Part shown: in pieces, positions 33,465-33,898 of the stretch
How the letters are laid out: each line of letters starts with the position of its first letter
How positions within the stretch are numbered: position 1 is the first letter of the stretch
Source of the DNA: Lachnospiraceae bacterium
GTDB lineage: Bacteria; Bacillota; Clostridia; Lachnospirales; Lachnospiraceae
NCBI GenBank assembly: GCA_004556655.1
Contig: SFGF01000037.1
Location: forward strand, 1-33,898
Direction of reading: 5' to 3'
Length of the DNA stretch: 33,898 nucleotides
Notes under the pieces: generated by a model
What the model was told of the DNA's origin: nothing
Seen by the model: the letters and a program-made list of their open reading frames with translations, nothing else
Databases searched by the model: none
Made by a program: the position numbers and the translations under genes

Positions 33465-33880
33465 TATACTTCACCAACTTTTTTCACTGCTAATTCCAAC
33501 TCCAGGTCATGAAGACCATAATATGCTTTCATCAAGAAATCAACCGGGATTTTTTTTACAATTTCAGAGCTTGGAATATTGTAATACCATTGATAATAAG
33601 CATAAAACTCACCAATCCAGTCCGGCATAAAACCATCAAGTGCTTTTCCGGACTTTAGTGTATAGCCTTCATTTACAGAGAAGTACTTCCATAATTCTCC
33701 GGCATCCATTGTATTGACATAAGCTTTCGCCTCATCAATACTTTTTCGTGTTTTACTGGTCATATATGTTTGAATGAAATCTACGGTATCCTTATCCCGA
33801 AAAGATTGTGCTACCAGATCAAAGAGTTTTCCCTGATTTTCAACTACATCATCCAAATAAACTTCTGAATATGCATGCAC
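33464..33880 (-). CDS. Small protein of unknown function, coupled to the NADAR gene
   Basis: About 138 residues, acidic, mostly helical by eye, with no motif I can name. Aromatic residues cluster in the middle (IGEFYAYYQWYYNIP) and the protein ends in an amphipathic helix (LELAVKKVGEV). Two GTG starts are possible: 33889, or 33880 which has AGAGGTG six bases upstream and is preferred. Its stop overlaps the NADAR start by one base, so the two are translated together and probably work together. The upstream promoter lies outside the window. Confidence 0.65.
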   Translation of the reverse strand: MHAYSEVYLDDVVENQGKLFDLVAQSFRDKDTVDFIQTYMTSKTRKSIDEAKAYVNTMDAGELWKYFSVNEGYTLKSGKALDGFMPDWIGEFYAYYQWYYNIPSSEIVKKIPVDFLMKAYYGLHDLELELAVKKVGEV

Positions 33881-33898
33881 GATTATCACCTCTCAAAC

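Noticed and set aside
32982..33880. DarT-NADAR toxin-antitoxin pair
   Set aside because: The partner gene has no recognisable ADP-ribosyltransferase motifs; only the NADAR half is supported.
1..33898. CRISPR arrays, tRNA and rRNA genes
   Set aside because: No regularly spaced repeats and no tRNA or rRNA signatures were seen on either strand when reading by eye.

Overview
The window reads as chromosome of an anaerobic, low-GC Gram-positive bacterium, most likely a gut Lachnospiraceae-type Clostridia. This rests on the AGGAGG-type ribosome binding sites, sigma-A-like promoters, GTG/TTG starts and the protein families present; the assignment is inference and no rRNA or marker gene is present to confirm it. 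Every protein-coding gene I support lies on the minus strand, so transcription runs from high to low coordinates.

Layout from low to high coordinates. (1) 84-2589: a small alpha/beta hydrolase bracketed by a 17-bp inverted repeat, and an OLD-family ATPase/TOPRIM nuclease with an unusual cysteine cluster. (2) 2676-8394: a complete urease operon, ureA-ureB-ureC-ureI-ureE-ureF-ureG-ureD. Its own promoter is followed by an intrinsic-terminator-like hairpin before ureA, which suggests attenuation. (3) 8544-10715: an M20 amidohydrolase flanked by two copies of a structured repeat, then endonuclease III. (4) 10909-15055: a probable RiPP operon (PqqD-like protein, radical SAM/SPASM enzyme, candidate precursor, HprK-like ATPase, S26 peptidase) next to a Hin-like serine recombinase. 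Between operon and recombinase lie two 20-bp inverted sites, each with an asymmetric central dinucleotide. They enclose a good sigma-A promoter that now points away from the operon. I read this as an invertible promoter in the OFF orientation, and it is the most interesting item here.

(5) 15576-20855: a nucleoside salvage operon (pyrimidine-nucleoside phosphorylase, purine nucleoside phosphorylase, cytidine deaminase, adenosine deaminase) that continues into an 8-oxoguanine glycosylase and a metallophosphoesterase. (6) 20991-27987: a cobalamin-riboswitch-controlled operon. It encodes a 1015-residue secreted multidomain protein whose C-terminus is half of a substrate-binding protein, then a lipoprotein substrate-binding protein, a BtuC/FecCD-type permease and an ATPase with an extra C-terminal domain. 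The riboswitch implies corrinoid uptake. (7) 28054-33880: a tyrosine recombinase, a type I restriction HsdR subunit fused in frame to a half HsdS specificity subunit, a NADAR-family protein and an unknown small protein. This looks like part of a recombining type I restriction locus; hsdM is not in the window.

Functions come from motifs and family recognition by eye. No alignment, folding or database search was run.
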